Origin: Gillisia xinjiangensis
Lineage (GTDB): Bacteria > Bacteroidota > Bacteroidia > Flavobacteriales > Flavobacteriaceae
Reading direction: 5' to 3'
Length of the DNA stretch: 64,000 bases
NCBI RefSeq assembly: GCF_046298265.1
Contig: NZ_JBKAHK010000006.1
Span: 248,001-312,000 of the forward strand
Part shown: positions 42,990-52,077 of the stretch, piece by piece
How positions within the stretch are numbered: the stretch's first letter is position 1
Layout: every line of letters begins with the position of its first letter
Notes under the pieces: model-generated
The model's input: only the letters and a program-made list of their open reading frames with translations
Told to the model about the DNA's origin: nothing
The model's database searches: none
Made by a program: the position numbers and the translations under genes

Positions 42990-43107
42990 AATCCCTCATT
43001 GAGGGTTCAATTCCCCGAGGCCTGCCCGAAATGAATTTCATTCGGGCGGGTTGGCCTCGAATTTTTTAAAGTATTCCCCTCATGGACTTGTGCCGAGGTA
43101 TTTGATT
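42990..43107. repeat. Dispersed palindromic element, copy 4, with nested large hairpin
   Basis: AATCCCTCATTGAGGGTT then CAATTCCCCGAGG (42990-43020) repeats the element of 1818-1847. Directly joined is a large palindrome: GAGGCC (43017-43022) pairs with GGCCTC (43053-43058), enclosing GCCCGAA/TTCGGGC. A further half-copy (CCCCTCATGGACTTG, TGCCGAGG) follows at 43076-43098. It fills the gap between nqrF and the small gene. Confidence 0.65.
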
Positions 43108-43122
43108 TAGAGGTTGTATTAA

Positions 43123-43162
43123 TATAAATGGACCTACTGAAAATTCAGCAGGTCCATTTATA
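43123..43162 (-). terminator. Terminator after nqrF
   Basis: A 19-bp stem (TATAAATGGACCTGCTGAA with its complement on the minus strand, one G-U pair) ends the nqr transcript 20 bases past the nqrF stop. The trailing sequence is T-rich but not a pure T-run. Confidence 0.75.
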
Positions 43163-43181
43163 GCTCTGTATAATTTATATT

Positions 43182-44471
43182 TTATCCTCCAAAATCATCA
43201 AATCTTACATTTTCCGGTGGCACTCCATAATCGTCTGTCATTTGTTGCACAGCTTTATTCATAAGCGGAGGTCCACAGAAGTAATATTCAATATCTTCAG
43301 GCTCGTCGTGAAATTTCAAATAGTTATCAATTACCACCTGGTGAATGAACCCTACAAAACCATCCCCTTCATCATCGATATCTTTTTTAACCTTCCAGTT
43401 ATCCTCTTCCATAGGTTCAGATAAGGCCAAATAGAATTTAAAGTTAGGGAAATCCCTTTCCAAAGCTCTGAAATGTTCTGTATAGAACAATTCCCTTTTA
43501 GAACGTCCACCATACCAGAAAGTAACCTTTCTTCCGGTTTTCAAAGTACGGAAAAGATGATATAAATGTGAACGCATTGGAGCCATTCCGGCACCACCAC
43601 CTACATATAACATTTCTGAATCGCTTTCATTGATGAAGAATTCTCCATAAGGCCCTGAAATAACCACTTTATCATTTTCCTTTCTGGAAAAAATGTAAGA
43701 AGAAGCAATTCCGGGATTCACATCCATCCATCCGTTTGCAGCTCTGTCAAAAGGAGGTGTTGCGATACGCACATTCAACATGATCTTTCTTCCTTCAGCC
43801 GGGTACGAGGCCATTGAGTATGCGCGTTCAACCGTTTCCTTATTTTTCATGACCAACGGCCATAATTTGAATTTATCCCATTCCTCCTTGAATTTTTCAG
43901 GATCTCCGGAATGCTCTTCAGGATGGGCTTCGATGTCCATATCCTTAAACTGGACCTCACATGAAGGAATTTCAATTTGAATATATCCTCCTGCCTTATA
44001 ATCCATATCTTCAGGGATTTCAACAACAAATTCCTTGATAAAAGAGGCAACGTTGTAATTACTTACTACTGTAGCTTCCCACTTCTTAATTCCAAAAACC
44101 TCTTCGGGGATCTGGATTTTCATATCCTGTTTTACCTTTACCTGGCAACCAAGCCGCCAACCGTTGGCGATTTCTTTCCTTGTAAAGTTTGGCTCCTCAA
44201 TTGGCAGAATTGCACCACCACCTTCAGAGACTATACATTTACATTGTAAGCAGGTACCTCCCCCACCACAGGCAGAAGGCAGGAATAACTTGTTTTCACT
44301 TAAAGTTGAAAGCAATGTACCACCGGAACCAACCTCGAGATCTTTTTCGCCGTTTATTTTTATTGTAACCGGTCCGGAAGGAACTAATTTTGCTTTGGCC
44401 CACAGTAACACGGAAACCAGTAATAAAATTAATACCAGGAATATAATTACACTTGCGATTATAACTGTCAT
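43182..44471 (-). CDS. nqrF: Na+-translocating NADH-quinone reductase subunit F
   Basis: A 429-residue subunit that takes electrons from NADH. An N-terminal membrane helix (about 3-24), a 2Fe-2S domain with Cys68, Cys74 and Cys77 in CGGGGTCLQC and Cys109, an FAD domain with RAYSMASYP, and a C-terminal NADH domain (YVGGGAGMAPMRSHLYHL, YYFCGPPLMN). The protein ends with DDFGG, as usual. Last gene of nqrABCDEF; spacing to nqrE is 15 bases, and a terminator follows. Confidence 0.97.
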   Translation of the reverse strand: MTVIIASVIIFLVLILLLVSVLLWAKAKLVPSGPVTIKINGEKDLEVGSGGTLLSTLSENKLFLPSACGGGGTCLQCKCIVSEGGGAILPIEEPNFTRKEIANGWRLGCQVKVKQDMKIQIPEEVFGIKKWEATVVSNYNVASFIKEFVVEIPEDMDYKAGGYIQIEIPSCEVQFKDMDIEAHPEEHSGDPEKFKEEWDKFKLWPLVMKNKETVERAYSMASYPAEGRKIMLNVRIATPPFDRAANGWMDVNPGIASSYIFSRKENDKVVISGPYGEFFINESDSEMLYVGGGAGMAPMRSHLYHLFRTLKTGRKVTFWYGGRSKRELFYTEHFRALERDFPNFKFYLALSEPMEEDNWKVKKDIDDEGDGFVGFIHQVVIDNYLKFHDEPEDIEYYFCGPPLMNKAVQQMTDDYGVPPENVRFDDFGG

Positions 44472-44486
44472 TATTTCTTTTTTTTA

Positions 44487-45101
44487 TTAAATTTTGATAC
44501 CCATAAAGCTCATAAAACCTATTGCCATTAACCCACAAATAATGAAGGTAATCCCTAATCCCTTTAATGGACCGGGAACATTGGAATATGCGATTTTCTC
44601 ACGAATAGCTGCTATTGCCAAAATGGCCAGGAACCATCCCACTCCACTACCTAAGCCATAAGTGATCGCTTCGCTTACTGCGCCAAAAGCTTTTTGCTGC
44701 ATAAAAAGTGATCCACCAAGAATGGCACAGTTCACAGCGATAAGTGGAAGAAAAATACCAAGTGCGCCATATAATGCAGGGGCAAATTTTTCAACAATCA
44801 TTTCTACCAATTGAACCATTGATGCTATTACTGCAATAAACATAATAAAACTAAGAAAACTTAGATCTATAGTTGCATACTCGGGACTTAACCATTTCAA
44901 GGCTCCGGGTGCAAGCAAATACTCATTTAACAAAAAGTTAATGGGTACGGTAATCCCTAGAACAAATATTACCGCAGCTCCTAAACCAACAGCTGTTTTC
45001 ACCGTTTTTGATACCGCCAAATAGGAACACATTCCCAGGAAGTAAGCAAAAATCATATTTTCTATGAAAATACTTCTTACAAATAAATTTACATATTCCA
45101 T
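44487..45101 (-). CDS. nqrE: Na+-translocating NADH-quinone reductase subunit E
   Basis: A 204-residue integral membrane subunit with six helices. Cys25 (GMCSYLAVS) and Cys125 (AVNCAILGG) match the cysteines that, with two from NqrD, hold an iron centre inside the membrane. It is the structural partner of NqrD in inverted orientation. Spacing to nqrD is 23 bases. Confidence 0.96.
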   Translation of the reverse strand: MEYVNLFVRSIFIENMIFAYFLGMCSYLAVSKTVKTAVGLGAAVIFVLGITVPINFLLNEYLLAPGALKWLSPEYATIDLSFLSFIMFIAVIASMVQLVEMIVEKFAPALYGALGIFLPLIAVNCAILGGSLFMQQKAFGAVSEAITYGLGSGVGWFLAILAIAAIREKIAYSNVPGPLKGLGITFIICGLMAIGFMSFMGIKI

Positions 45102-45124
45102 AATTCTAATTTTGCTGTTGAAAT

Positions 45125-45871
45125 TTAGTTTTGTTCGATTAACTTACGGTTCCTTGCACGTTGCACCCATATAAGGATACCTACAATAATAAGCGCCATA
45201 GGGGATAACAACATCAAACCGTTATTTTCATATCCAAAGGAGTATAGTCCGGTAGATTCTGCCATAGTAGCAGCTTTGTGACCCAACACTTCAAAACCAA
45301 ATAATTTACCAGATCCCAGCAATTCCCTAAAGAAAGCGACTATGATCAATATTACTCCGTATCCTGCAGCATTACCAATTCCATCAAGGAAAGATTTATA
45401 AACCCCGTTACCCAAAGCAAACGCCTCGAGACGTCCCATTATAATACAGTTGGTTATAATAAGGCCCACAAATACCGATAATTGCTTACTCACATCATAC
45501 GCATAAGCTTTTAAAACCTGATCCACCAAAATAACCAGGGAAGCAACAATTATTAGCTGAACAATGATCCGTATCCTGTTTGGTATAAGATCTCTTAAAA
45601 GGGACACTATCATATTTGAAAACGCCATTACAGCAGTTACCGCTATTGCCATTACAATAGCCGGCTCCAATTGAACCGTAATAGCCAATGCCGAACAAAT
45701 ACCCAGTACCTGAACGGTAATAGGATTGTTATCATCAAGCGGATCTGACAATAATTTTCTGTTATTTTTAGATAGAAAATGTTCCCTCTCTGCCGTATTG
45801 GATAGGAATAAGACCATTTCTTTCTTTTTAGCCTCCTTTTCTGCAGAAGTTGCTATTATCTCTTTAGCCAT
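45125..45871 (-). CDS. nqrD: Na+-translocating NADH-quinone reductase subunit D
   Basis: A 248-residue membrane subunit, about 35-40 residues longer than the Vibrio protein because of a charged N-terminal extension (EKEAKKKEMVLFLSNTAERE). The helices hold Cys59 (LGICSALAI) and Cys142 (ITNCIIMGR), the expected iron ligands. GRLEAFALGN is conserved. It follows nqrC by 2 bases. Confidence 0.96.
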   Translation of the reverse strand: MAKEIIATSAEKEAKKKEMVLFLSNTAEREHFLSKNNRKLLSDPLDDNNPITVQVLGICSALAITVQLEPAIVMAIAVTAVMAFSNMIVSLLRDLIPNRIRIIVQLIIVASLVILVDQVLKAYAYDVSKQLSVFVGLIITNCIIMGRLEAFALGNGVYKSFLDGIGNAAGYGVILIIVAFFRELLGSGKLFGFEVLGHKAATMAESTGLYSFGYENNGLMLLSPMALIIVGILIWVQRARNRKLIEQN

Positions 45872-45873
45872 AA

Positions 45874-46617
45874 TTATTGAATTGCTACTTTAATTTCCTG
45901 TTGTTTCTTGAAGTAAGGCAAGTAATGTTGAAGTCTTTCTGATATCATATCAGAAACCCCATCTCCGGTTATTGTTGCACCAGAAATTGCATCTACTTTA
46001 AAATCGGCCTTATCTGTTGGATCCGGACTTCCTTTAACTACTGAAACTCCCATCAGGTTGCCATTTTCATCAAATATCTTCTCATCTGTAAATCGCTCAC
46101 TGAACCATCCCTGAGTGATTTCAGCACCTAAACCAGGGGTTTCAGCCTTATGGTCAAAAACAGCTCCTTTTATGGTATTCACATCATCTTTAAGGGCAAC
46201 ATAACCCCAGATTGCATCCCATAAACCTTGCCCTCTAAGAGGAACGATGTAGTATTTCTCTCCTTCAATATCAGCAAGATACAAAGGGAATACCTGCTCC
46301 TGGGCTGGCTTTTTCAATTCCTTTCCCAGGTCTACCGTAAAGGCATCTGCTTTTTCATTAACACTACCATCAGGATTCAGTGCGATCGTTTCGGTAATGT
46401 ACTGATTGTATAATGCTTCAGATCCAGCCCGGTCAACTTCAATGCCCACAGTTGCAAGGATATTCTGCATTTTCTCCTGACGAACATTTTCATTTTGTAA
46501 TGGCTGTAATGAAGTAGCTGCAAAAGCGAGTACACTTCCAACTACCACAACCATTATAATAGCAAACATAAAGGTATACCCGTTGCTATTTGTTTTATTT
46601 ACTGCTTTCTCTTCCAT
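45874..46617 (-). CDS. nqrC: Na+-translocating NADH-quinone reductase subunit C
   Basis: A 247-residue subunit with one N-terminal membrane helix (about 13-34) and a periplasmic FMN domain. The flavinylation motif DAISGATIT is intact; by comparison with Vibrio the FMN is attached to the second threonine (Thr217). GLGAEITQGWF is also conserved. ApbE, encoded downstream, would attach the FMN. Spacing to nqrB is 2 bases. Confidence 0.97.
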   Translation of the reverse strand: MEEKAVNKTNSNGYTFMFAIIMVVVVGSVLAFAATSLQPLQNENVRQEKMQNILATVGIEVDRAGSEALYNQYITETIALNPDGSVNEKADAFTVDLGKELKKPAQEQVFPLYLADIEGEKYYIVPLRGQGLWDAIWGYVALKDDVNTIKGAVFDHKAETPGLGAEITQGWFSERFTDEKIFDENGNLMGVSVVKGSPDPTDKADFKVDAISGATITGDGVSDMISERLQHYLPYFKKQQEIKVAIQ

Positions 46618-46619
46618 AA

Positions 46620-47798
46620 CTAAACTGCTGTTTTAATTTGTGTGGCTCCAGATAACCGTTTCTTTCTGCGTTTCACATTGGCCTGGATCACATAATGATC
46701 TATAACCGGTGCAAATACATTCATCAATAATATAGCTAACATAATGCCTTCAGGATAAGCCGGATTAAAAATCCGTATCATCACCGCAAATAACCCTATT
46801 AAAAATCCATAAATCCATTTTCCCGTTACTGTTTGAGCACCAGAGACCGGATCGGTTGCCATAAATACAACCCCAAAGGCCAATCCTCCAACAATTAGAT
46901 GTTGATACCAGGGGAAATTTGTAAGACTGTTACCCTCGATACCCATTGATGGTAATGCATTAAAAATAAGTGCCATTACTGCGGCTCCTAAAAACCCGCT
47001 TAAAATAATTCTCCAGCTCCCTACTTTGGTAAGTATCAACAAGAGCGCACCTGCTAAAATACAAATGGTGGACGTTTCTGCAATAGAACCCGGGATTACC
47101 CCGGAAAACATATTCAGCACACTGTAATCCACATTTTCTCCGGCTGCAAGTGTGCCCAATATGGTTTCTCCAGAAACGGCATCTACGCCGGTTGCTTCAC
47201 TCACCCAAACTTTGTTACCAGACATGTATGTTGGATATGCAAAAAAAGCAAAAGCCCGGGCCATTAATGCCGGGTTTAAAATATTCATCCCTGTTCCTCC
47301 AAATGCTTCTTTACCAATTACCACAGCAAATACTACAGAAAGTGCAACCATCCAAAGTGGGATATCTATTGGCATTATCATGGGAATTAAAAGTCCGGTC
47401 ACCAAATAACCTTCATTTACTTCATGTCCTCTAATAATTGCAAAAAGAAATTCAAGACCTAATCCTACTCCATATGATACTACGATCATAGGAACGATTT
47501 TTAGGGCACCATGTCCAAAAGCTTCCCAAAAACCAACTTCGGTTTGAATTTGTGACAGGTATTGATATCCTCCGTTCCACATTCCAAATATAAGGGCAGG
47601 TATTAAAGCCAAAACCACGGTAATCATGGTTCTCTTTAAATCTACTGCATCCCTTATATGAGCTCCTTTTTGGGTAGTGTGATTGGGCGTATATAAGAAA
47701 GTATCCAACGCGTTGATAGCGGGGGCATATTTCTCAAGTTTTTTTCCCTTTTGAAAGGGCTCTTTAAATTTATCTAATCGTTGTCTTATCCATTCCAT
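46620..47798 (-). CDS. nqrB: Na+-translocating NADH-quinone reductase subunit B
   Basis: A 392-residue polytopic subunit that forms the sodium channel and carries riboflavin and covalent FMN. NEGYLVTGLLIPMIMP and GGTGMNILNPALMARAF are typical. The flavinylation site reads DAVSGETIL (Ser209-Thr212): the usual SGAT is SGET here, with the acceptor threonine Thr212 kept. Spacing to nqrA is 13 bases. Confidence 0.97.
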   Translation of the reverse strand: MEWIRQRLDKFKEPFQKGKKLEKYAPAINALDTFLYTPNHTTQKGAHIRDAVDLKRTMITVVLALIPALIFGMWNGGYQYLSQIQTEVGFWEAFGHGALKIVPMIVVSYGVGLGLEFLFAIIRGHEVNEGYLVTGLLIPMIMPIDIPLWMVALSVVFAVVIGKEAFGGTGMNILNPALMARAFAFFAYPTYMSGNKVWVSEATGVDAVSGETILGTLAAGENVDYSVLNMFSGVIPGSIAETSTICILAGALLLILTKVGSWRIILSGFLGAAVMALIFNALPSMGIEGNSLTNFPWYQHLIVGGLAFGVVFMATDPVSGAQTVTGKWIYGFLIGLFAVMIRIFNPAYPEGIMLAILLMNVFAPVIDHYVIQANVKRRKKRLSGATQIKTAV

Positions 47799-47811
47799 AA
47801 TAAAAAATATT

Positions 47812-49155
47812 TTAGCCTACTTCAGTAATCATTAAATCCAAGCCCAACCGAATTATTTCCTGAGCTTCTATTTTCGAGGTATTGACATAATCTATCAATG
47901 CAAAATCTTCAGGAGCTACTTCATAGATTCCTAAATTTTCCATTTTTTCAATATCCCCTGCCATGCAAGCCTTCAGAAGCTGCATTGGGTAAATATCCAT
48001 AGGCAAAACTTCCTCCATTTCCCCGGTAACTACCAAAGCGCGTTCCTCCCCGTTTAAATTGGTTGTAGGTTCAAACTTCTTTTTAGGCATCAACCAGGAT
48101 AGGGATGTTTTTGAATTTGAATGAATATTATTATACATAAAAGGTAACCATCCAAACATTCTGTACTGATTTCCTTCCGGAATAAGTGTGATAGAATTAT
48201 GGTAAAAACCAATGTACTGGTTATTGGAAAGTTTATCTCCGGTAAGAACATCACCAGAAATTATCCGGACACTGTCTGGCATTTGCGGTATAAGATCAGA
48301 AACATTTGCACCAATTTTGGTCTTATAGTATTTCCTATCCTTGGCTTCACTTCCCGTAACTGCAATAGTACGGTCTGCGTGAAATTCTCCTGTCAAAAAT
48401 AAGTTCCCTATAATGGATACATCTTCAGCTCCAACAACCCAAACTCTTTCCCCCATATTCAAAGGGTCAAGTTTATGGATTTGAATCCCTACGTTTCCTG
48501 CAGGGTGCGGACCTTTAACATGATGTAATTCTACTCCTTTTATCCCTTTCAGGACGGCTTCAGAACTTGCATCTACAGATAGGTGCACTTTCCCGGAAGT
48601 CAATTTTTTTAATGCATTTATTCCTTCCTGAAATGCAGCAACTTTATCTTTAAGAATAAACCCAAGATCGGCTGCCAAAGGCGCGGTGCTTAAAGCTGAA
48701 ATAAAAATCGCTTTTGGAGTATCTTTAGGATCTGCAACAATATCATAAGGACGTTGCTTGATAAAGGCTCCACAGCCACTTTCAAAAATTCTGGATTTCA
48801 CCGCTTCAGGAGCTGAAGTTTCAGCGTTCATCTTTCCAAAATCCTTATAGGAATCTGTAGGATGTGCTTCTATGATTACTTCCACAATACGACGCCTTTC
48901 TGCGCGTTTAATTTCTTTTAGTGTTCCACTAACGGGAGAAGTGAATTTTACATCTTCTGTATATTTGGAATAAAACAACGTTTCTCCGGCCAGCACCATA
49001 GCGCCTTCTTTGAGAGTCATTTTTGGAACAACAGAATGAAAATCCGGGGGTTTAATTGCGTAGGTCTTAGAACGTGGAGCTTCAATTATTTGCTTTTCCG
49101 CTTCACCTTTTAATCGTAGAGCAAGCCCTCTTTTTATTCGAATGTCTTTTGACAT
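47812..49155 (-). CDS. nqrA: Na+-translocating NADH-quinone reductase subunit A
   Basis: A 447-residue cytoplasmic subunit without cofactor, first gene of nqrABCDEF. IKRGLALRLKGEAEKQI, PDFHSVVPKMTLKEGA, and PAGNVGIQIHKLDPLN are conserved NqrA blocks. The pump oxidises NADH, reduces quinone and exports Na+, fitting a marine life style. A promoter lies at 49192-49224. Confidence 0.97.
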   Translation of the reverse strand: MSKDIRIKRGLALRLKGEAEKQIIEAPRSKTYAIKPPDFHSVVPKMTLKEGAMVLAGETLFYSKYTEDVKFTSPVSGTLKEIKRAERRRIVEVIIEAHPTDSYKDFGKMNAETSAPEAVKSRIFESGCGAFIKQRPYDIVADPKDTPKAIFISALSTAPLAADLGFILKDKVAAFQEGINALKKLTSGKVHLSVDASSEAVLKGIKGVELHHVKGPHPAGNVGIQIHKLDPLNMGERVWVVGAEDVSIIGNLFLTGEFHADRTIAVTGSEAKDRKYYKTKIGANVSDLIPQMPDSVRIISGDVLTGDKLSNNQYIGFYHNSITLIPEGNQYRMFGWLPFMYNNIHSNSKTSLSWLMPKKKFEPTTNLNGEERALVVTGEMEEVLPMDIYPMQLLKACMAGDIEKMENLGIYEVAPEDFALIDYVNTSKIEAQEIIRLGLDLMITEVG

Positions 49156-49191
49156 AGGATGGAGTGTAAATTAAAATTATTTTTTAGTGTG

Positions 49192-49224
49192 CAAATTTAC
49201 TAATTTTAGGTCTATAAGATCCAA
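49192..49224 (-). promoter_or_regulatory. Probable promoter of the nqr operon
   Basis: On the minus strand a TTG (49222-49224) is followed after 22 bases by TAAATTTG (49192-49199), an exact -7 box. The spacer is slightly longer than the usual 19-21. The leader to nqrA is about 30 bases. Confidence 0.5.
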
Positions 49225-49321
49225 ATAATTTAGTGTTTTTTTTAACTTATTAAAAAGTATCCGGCAAAAAATCGAGACCATATTAAAATTTGTAGTTACT
49301 TTTATTTAAAATTAAAAATAA

Positions 49322-50569
49322 ATGAACCTCAGCGCCTTAATATTCATATTTCTTTGTGCAGGCAGCTTGTTTGGACAACCCCAAACAGAGACCGTTTCAC
49401 CAAACTATATCAAAAGTATAATATTAAAGGGAAATGCTGAATTTACCGGGAACCCAATTATACTTCAGGGTCAAACTTTAACATTAGAATTTGATGATAT
49501 TATAGGAGATGAAGCCGATTATTATTATACTGTAGAACACTTTGACTATAACTGGTCTGCATCAGAATTAGTGAAATCTGAATATCTCGCAGGATTTGAT
49601 GATGTACGGATCCTGAATTATGAGAACTCCTTTAACACCCTCCAACCCTATACGCATTACAGCTTAAGAATCCCTAATTCTGAAGTGCAGGCATTGAAGG
49701 TAAGCGGAAATTATATGATCAAGGTTTTCAACAGCGACAGAGAACTTGTCTTTTCCCGAAAATTTATGGTTTATGAACCAATGGCACAGGTGGCCGTTAA
49801 CGTTAAAAGATCCCGGGATCTAAACTTTGTGAATTCAAAACAGGTGGTAAACTTCAGTATTAATTCCCCAGATCTTTTACTTCGTAATCCAGATCAAACT
49901 GTGAAGGTTCGTATTCTTCAGAATCACAACCTTAAAATGGCTATAGAAAATATAAAACCCCAGTATACTATAGGAAACGAGTTAATATACAGGTATGATC
50001 AGCCAACCTCTTTCTGGGCAGGAAATGAATATTTGCAGTTTGACAGCAAAGATATTCGCGCTCCAACAATCAATATAAGCAGGGTAGAATTATTGGATTT
50101 ATACCATCATTATCTTTTTACAGATCGCTCAAGGGACACCGAACCTTACAGTTATAACCCGGATATAAACGGGCAATTTGTTATTCGTACCATGCAGGGA
50201 GAAAACCGGAATATAGAATCGGAATATGTCTGGACACACTTCAGCCTTTTAAGTTATGAACCGCTAAATGGAGGAGAACTTCACCTATATGGGGCCTTTA
50301 ATAATTTTGAACTGGACGACTCAACCCTTATGAAATATAATCCAGATTCCGGCTTATTTGAAAACGCATTGTTATTTAAGCAGGGTTTTTACAATTACAA
50401 ATATGTTTTATTGAGAGAAGACGGAACTTTGGACGAAGGCTTTATAAGCGGAAATTTTGATAAAACAGAAAATGAATATATCGTACTGGTCTATTTCAGG
50501 GATTTGGGCGCCAGGTATGACCGGGTTATTGGTGTAGGAACAGCAAATTCCGTAAATATCACCAATTAA
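49322..50569 (+). CDS. DUF5103-family secreted protein
   Basis: A 415-residue protein with a signal peptide (about 1-18, SLFGQ). It matches the flavobacterial DUF5103 family: an N-terminal beta-sandwich (PNYIKSIILKGNAEFTGNPI, YYYTVEHFDYNWSASEL) and a C-terminal part with WTHFSLLSYEPLNGGELHLY resembling an early-set, glycan-binding-like fold. Function unknown, probably in the envelope. It starts a plus-strand set with DUF3667 and apaG, 24 bases before the former. Confidence 0.85.
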   Translation: MNLSALIFIFLCAGSLFGQPQTETVSPNYIKSIILKGNAEFTGNPIILQGQTLTLEFDDIIGDEADYYYTVEHFDYNWSASELVKSEYLAGFDDVRILNYENSFNTLQPYTHYSLRIPNSEVQALKVSGNYMIKVFNSDRELVFSRKFMVYEPMAQVAVNVKRSRDLNFVNSKQVVNFSINSPDLLLRNPDQTVKVRILQNHNLKMAIENIKPQYTIGNELIYRYDQPTSFWAGNEYLQFDSKDIRAPTINISRVELLDLYHHYLFTDRSRDTEPYSYNPDINGQFVIRTMQGENRNIESEYVWTHFSLLSYEPLNGGELHLYGAFNNFELDDSTLMKYNPDSGLFENALLFKQGFYNYKYVLLREDGTLDEGFISGNFDKTENEYIVLVYFRDLGARYDRVIGVGTANSVNITN

Positions 50570-50593
50570 TTGTTTAATTAATAGTTTCCGGAT

Positions 50594-51679
50594 ATGAACA
50601 ACATCCGTTCTTTAACTAAATACAGGGGAGACCACTGTTTAAATTGCGAACATCCTCTTGACCTCAGCGATAAATTCTGCCCGAATTGCGGACAATTGAA
50701 CTCTATAAAAAAACTCTCTTTTAACGATTTTTTCAATGAATTTTTTAGTGGAATTTTCGCTTACGATTCCCGGTTAAAACGAACGCTAAGCACGCTTCTT
50801 TTTCATCCCGGAAAAATCTCAAAAGAATACATTCTGGGAAAACGGGCATATTATGCCAATCCATTTCGGTTTTATTTAAGCGCATCCATTATCTTCTTTA
50901 TTATTTGGAATTTCACAACCAATTTTGGAGGTATCAATTCAGAAAATCAGGTACCAATCGAGGAATTATCAGAAGAAGACACTCAAAAAATTCGGGAAGG
51001 AATGGCCGAAATTCCAGCCGTAGCAGGTCAAATAAATATAGACTCCATAATTACCAAAAAACAGGCAGCTTCAAAAAAAACCTTTCAAGACTATTATATC
51101 TCTCAGTTAGAACTCGACAGCCTTACTTTTTTCAACTCATTCCCAAAGCAATTCGAATTATATACCAGGTTTAATAAGGAAACCAAAATCACAACTCCAG
51201 AAACAGCATTAGACAACCTAAATCATTCTCAATCTTTTTTTAATGCCTGGGTATTTGAAAAAGCTACCGACTGGAACTTCATCAAATCGAATCCTCAAAT
51301 TTTTGTGACATATTTTATAAGTAAATTACCATTTATTATTTTCTTCTACCTCCCTGTTTTCGCACTTTTCATCTGGTTGCTCTATAGCTTGCAACCCTTC
51401 AATTATATGGAACACCTCATCTTCACCTTCCATGTTCAAACCTCATTTTTTGTGATGACGGGAATAGCTTTGCTGCTGGACGCAATTTTTGTAACCGATG
51501 CATTCGTGGGAATAAGCCTTCTTTTATTTCTTTTCTACCTCTATAAAGCTTTAAGACGATTTTACGCACAGGGTAGGTTTTTAACTTTTGTTAAATTTAC
51601 TTTATTGAATGGAATATTTCTTATTTTAGCAGTAATGGCAGCAGCAATCTCTTTGATTGCCTCATTTGCGATATTTTAG
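50594..51679 (+). CDS. DUF3667-family membrane protein with zinc ribbon
   Basis: A 361-residue protein with an N-terminal zinc ribbon (CLNCEHPLD...FCPNCGQ, four Cys at about 14-35), then FFSGIFAYDSRLKRTLSTLLFHPG, one membrane helix near 95, a soluble middle part and four helices in the last third. This matches the DUF3667 family of Bacteroidota, function unknown. It is followed by apaG after 2 bases. Confidence 0.85.
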   Translation: MNNIRSLTKYRGDHCLNCEHPLDLSDKFCPNCGQLNSIKKLSFNDFFNEFFSGIFAYDSRLKRTLSTLLFHPGKISKEYILGKRAYYANPFRFYLSASIIFFIIWNFTTNFGGINSENQVPIEELSEEDTQKIREGMAEIPAVAGQINIDSIITKKQAASKKTFQDYYISQLELDSLTFFNSFPKQFELYTRFNKETKITTPETALDNLNHSQSFFNAWVFEKATDWNFIKSNPQIFVTYFISKLPFIIFFYLPVFALFIWLLYSLQPFNYMEHLIFTFHVQTSFFVMTGIALLLDAIFVTDAFVGISLLLFLFYLYKALRRFYAQGRFLTFVKFTLLNGIFLILAVMAAAISLIASFAIF

Positions 51680-51681
51680 AT

Positions 51682-52068
51682 ATGGTCCAACAAGTAACCA
51701 GCGGCATTAAGATCTCGGTAGAGACTACTTTTGAAGGCACATTTTATAAGAACTATAAAATTAATTTCGCCTTTGGATACCTCATTACCATAGAAAATCA
51801 AAGCAAAGATTCCGTTCAGCTTACTTCCAGGTTCTGGAAGATCAAAGACGCCCTCAATTATACAGAAATTGTTCAGGGAGAAGGTGTAGTGGGTGAAAAA
51901 CCGGTTTTAAAGCCCGGGGAATCCCATTCTTACAGGAGTGGATGCCTTCTTAAATCTCCCTTTGGCGCAATGAGAGGATACTATAATATGGTCAATTTCA
52001 CCTCAACCCGAAAATTCAGGGTTTCTATTCCTTCCTTTAAGCTAAGTGCACCCTTTGCCATAAATTAG
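51682..52068 (+). CDS. apaG: ApaG-domain protein
   Basis: A 128-residue immunoglobulin-like ApaG protein: SVETTFEGTFYKNYKINFAF, FGYLITIENQSKDSVQLTSRFWKIKDA, VVGEKPVLKPGESHSYRSGC and FGAMRGYYNMVNF. Known in gamma-proteobacteria for a link to Co2+ resistance and Mg2+ efflux; the biochemical role is unsettled. It follows the DUF3667 gene by 2 bases and is convergent with the TANGO2 gene. Confidence 0.93.
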   Translation: MVQQVTSGIKISVETTFEGTFYKNYKINFAFGYLITIENQSKDSVQLTSRFWKIKDALNYTEIVQGEGVVGEKPVLKPGESHSYRSGCLLKSPFGAMRGYYNMVNFTSTRKFRVSIPSFKLSAPFAIN

Positions 52069-52077
52069 AACTGGAGT

